From NCBI GenBank assembly GCA_964435115.1, contig CAYSYM010000070.1:1-17425 (forward strand): a DNA stretch of 17,425 bases, read 5' to 3'. The notes below the pieces were generated by a model. That model was given only the letters and a program-made list of their open reading frames with translations, was not told the origin of the DNA and did not search any database. Within the stretch, counting starts at the first letter, position 1. The number at the start of each line of letters is the position of its first letter. This stretch comes from CAYSYM01 sp964435115. Lineage in GTDB: Bacteria > Chloroflexota > UBA6077 > CF-72. The position numbers and the translations under genes were made by a program. Positions 16,709-17,425 of this stretch are shown here, in pieces.

Positions 16709-16716
16709 TGTATGCA
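16709..16716. promoter_or_regulatory. operator-like site D (TGTATGCA)
   Basis: TGTATGCAAT differs by one base from site C TGTATACAAT and lies 24-31 bp before the CoxG-like start codon. No convincing + strand -35/-10 pair was found for this gene. Confidence 0.35.
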
Positions 16717-16739
16717 ATTTCGCTTCCCAGAGGTGCCCG

Positions 16740-17207
16740 GTGATCGTTGACCAGCGCGTAACCATCCCCGCTCCGGTTGAGAAGGTGTGGGGGTTCGTCA
16801 TGGACGTTCCTGCGGTGAGCCGCTGCGTCCCGGGTGTCGAGGCGGTGAGCGAGATCGACCCGGACACGTACGCGGGGGCGCTCAAGATCAAGGTGGGGCC
16901 GATCGCCCTGCGCCTGGAGGGGAAGATCGTCGTCGCGGAGCGCAACCGGGACGCCTGGCAGGCGCGCATGGACGTGCAGGCAGCCGACCGCCGCGTGAAC
17001 GGGGCCGTCAACGGCAAGATGCAGATGCACCTGCTGCCGCGGCCCGACAACCAGACTGACCTGGCGATCCACACCGACGTAGCCATCCTCGGGAAGCTGG
17101 GCGAGTTTGGCCAGGCAGTGATACGCAAGAAGGCCGACCAGATGATGGCCGAGTTCGCCAGGAACCTCGCGCGCGAGGTCGGCACCACGCCGGCTCCCGC
17201 CGCCTGA
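16740..17207 (+). CDS. CoxG-like SRPBCC-family protein
   Basis: A 155-residue protein of the carbon monoxide dehydrogenase subunit G family (START/SRPBCC fold). Hallmarks are the N-terminal IPAPVEKVWGFVMDV, the CVPGVEAVSEID segment, KVGPIALRLEGKI, and the late ILGKLGEFGQAVIRKKADQM...F. In Oligotropha CoxG helps anchor CO dehydrogenase to the membrane; homologues accompany many xanthine-dehydrogenase-family clusters. It has no membrane helix. GTG start with AGAGG about 6 bp upstream. It is divergent from the Mo-hydroxylase operon across a 172-bp region holding the - strand promoter and two related palindromes, so co-regulation is likely. It probably serves the neighbouring hydroxylase rather than a CO dehydrogenase. 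Confidence 0.88.
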   Translation: MIVDQRVTIPAPVEKVWGFVMDVPAVSRCVPGVEAVSEIDPDTYAGALKIKVGPIALRLEGKIVVAERNRDAWQARMDVQAADRRVNGAVNGKMQMHLLPRPDNQTDLAIHTDVAILGKLGEFGQAVIRKKADQMMAEFARNLAREVGTTPAPAA

Positions 17208-17337
17208 CCGGCCCGACCCCGGCGCGCACACCGACCCACCCGCCCCCGGACCGGGCGACGATGCCGGCGGCGTGACACTCCTGTGAGGGGAGATCCGTTC
17301 GGATGGGCAGAGTCCTGAGCTTAGACTCGGCCGGCAC

Positions 17338-17425
17338 ATGCCCTTCCGACCGCCCCTGCTCACCGCCTGGATCGCAATCCTGCTCGCCGCAGTCCCGGCG
17401 GGGGCCTTCGTGGCAGCCTCCGACT
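17338..17425 (+). CDS. putative exported protein, N-terminal 29 residues (3' partial)
   Basis: The ATG at 17338 opens a frame to the window end that encodes a signal-peptide-like start: a basic N-terminus (MPFR), a hydrophobic core (WIAILLAAV) and small residues before AFVAAS. No Shine-Dalgarno is visible close by. A competing ATG at 17303 in another frame has AGGGGAG about 10 bp upstream but encodes a Pro/Ser/Cys-rich unlikely product. The mature protein is outside the window, so no function can be given. The 130 bp between the CoxG-like stop and this start contain nothing else recognisable. Confidence 0.5.
   Translation, partial: MPFRPPLLTAWIAILLAAVPAGAFVAASD

Noticed and set aside
16568..17278. 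N-terminal extension of the decarboxylase-like frame
   Set aside because: It crosses the predicted promoter and lies antisense to the CoxG-like gene; family-like sequence starts at 16567.

Overview
The window is high-GC bacterial chromosome with dense, same-strand gene clusters and frequent GTG starts. The two solute-binding lipoproteins carry long Ala/Pro/Thr-rich linkers after the lipobox cysteine, and the locus has stand-alone Mo-hydroxylase subunits and a short B12 mutase large subunit. This most resembles a Chloroflexota (Thermomicrobia-like) or similar soil/subsurface lineage. That placement is an inference from style; no marker gene is present. I found no rRNA, tRNA, CRISPR array or transposase.

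Left block (1-3721, + strand): the 3' end of an acyl-CoA dehydrogenase, a cob(I)alamin adenosyltransferase (CobO type), a coenzyme-B12 acyl-CoA mutase large subunit, and a small DsrE-family protein. The mutase has Phe and Gln where methylmalonyl-CoA mutase has its diagnostic Tyr and Arg, so it is better read as an isobutyryl-CoA mutase (IcmA-like). Adenosyltransferase, mutase and dehydrogenase make a logical branched/straight C4 acyl-CoA module: cofactor supply, isobutyryl-CoA to butyryl-CoA, then oxidation to the enoyl-CoA. The B12-binding small subunit is not in the window.

Middle block (3911-11493, - strand): eight consecutive genes of NitT/TauT (SsuABC-like) ABC import. They form two complete modules. 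The promoter-proximal module is binding lipoprotein, permease, ATPase, permease (11493 to 7843). The second is permease, ATPase, binding lipoprotein, permease (7802 to 3911). The permeases within a module resemble each other more than those of the other module. Strong hairpins sit in the two widest gaps inside the cluster, both next to binding-protein genes. A 70-bp inverted-repeat element is embedded in the 3' end of the second ATPase gene.

Right block (11860-17207): a - strand operon of a cytosolic 4,5-dihydroxyphthalate-decarboxylase-like protein followed by the 2Fe-2S, FAD and molybdenum subunits of a xanthine dehydrogenase/aldehyde oxidase-family hydroxylase. A CoxG-type SRPBCC gene is transcribed divergently on the + strand. 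The start of a putative secreted protein enters at the right edge.

Regulation: both - strand operons have recognisable sigma-70-like promoters with 17-bp spacers (TTGACG/TACACT and TTGCCA/TACTAT). Related GTATACAA-like sites lie at or just after both predicted starts, upstream of the transporter promoter, and upstream of the CoxG gene. This suggests one repressor, perhaps GntR/FCD type and encoded elsewhere, co-regulating uptake and hydroxylation of a common, probably (hetero)aromatic or carboxylated, substrate. The substrate cannot be named from the sequence.
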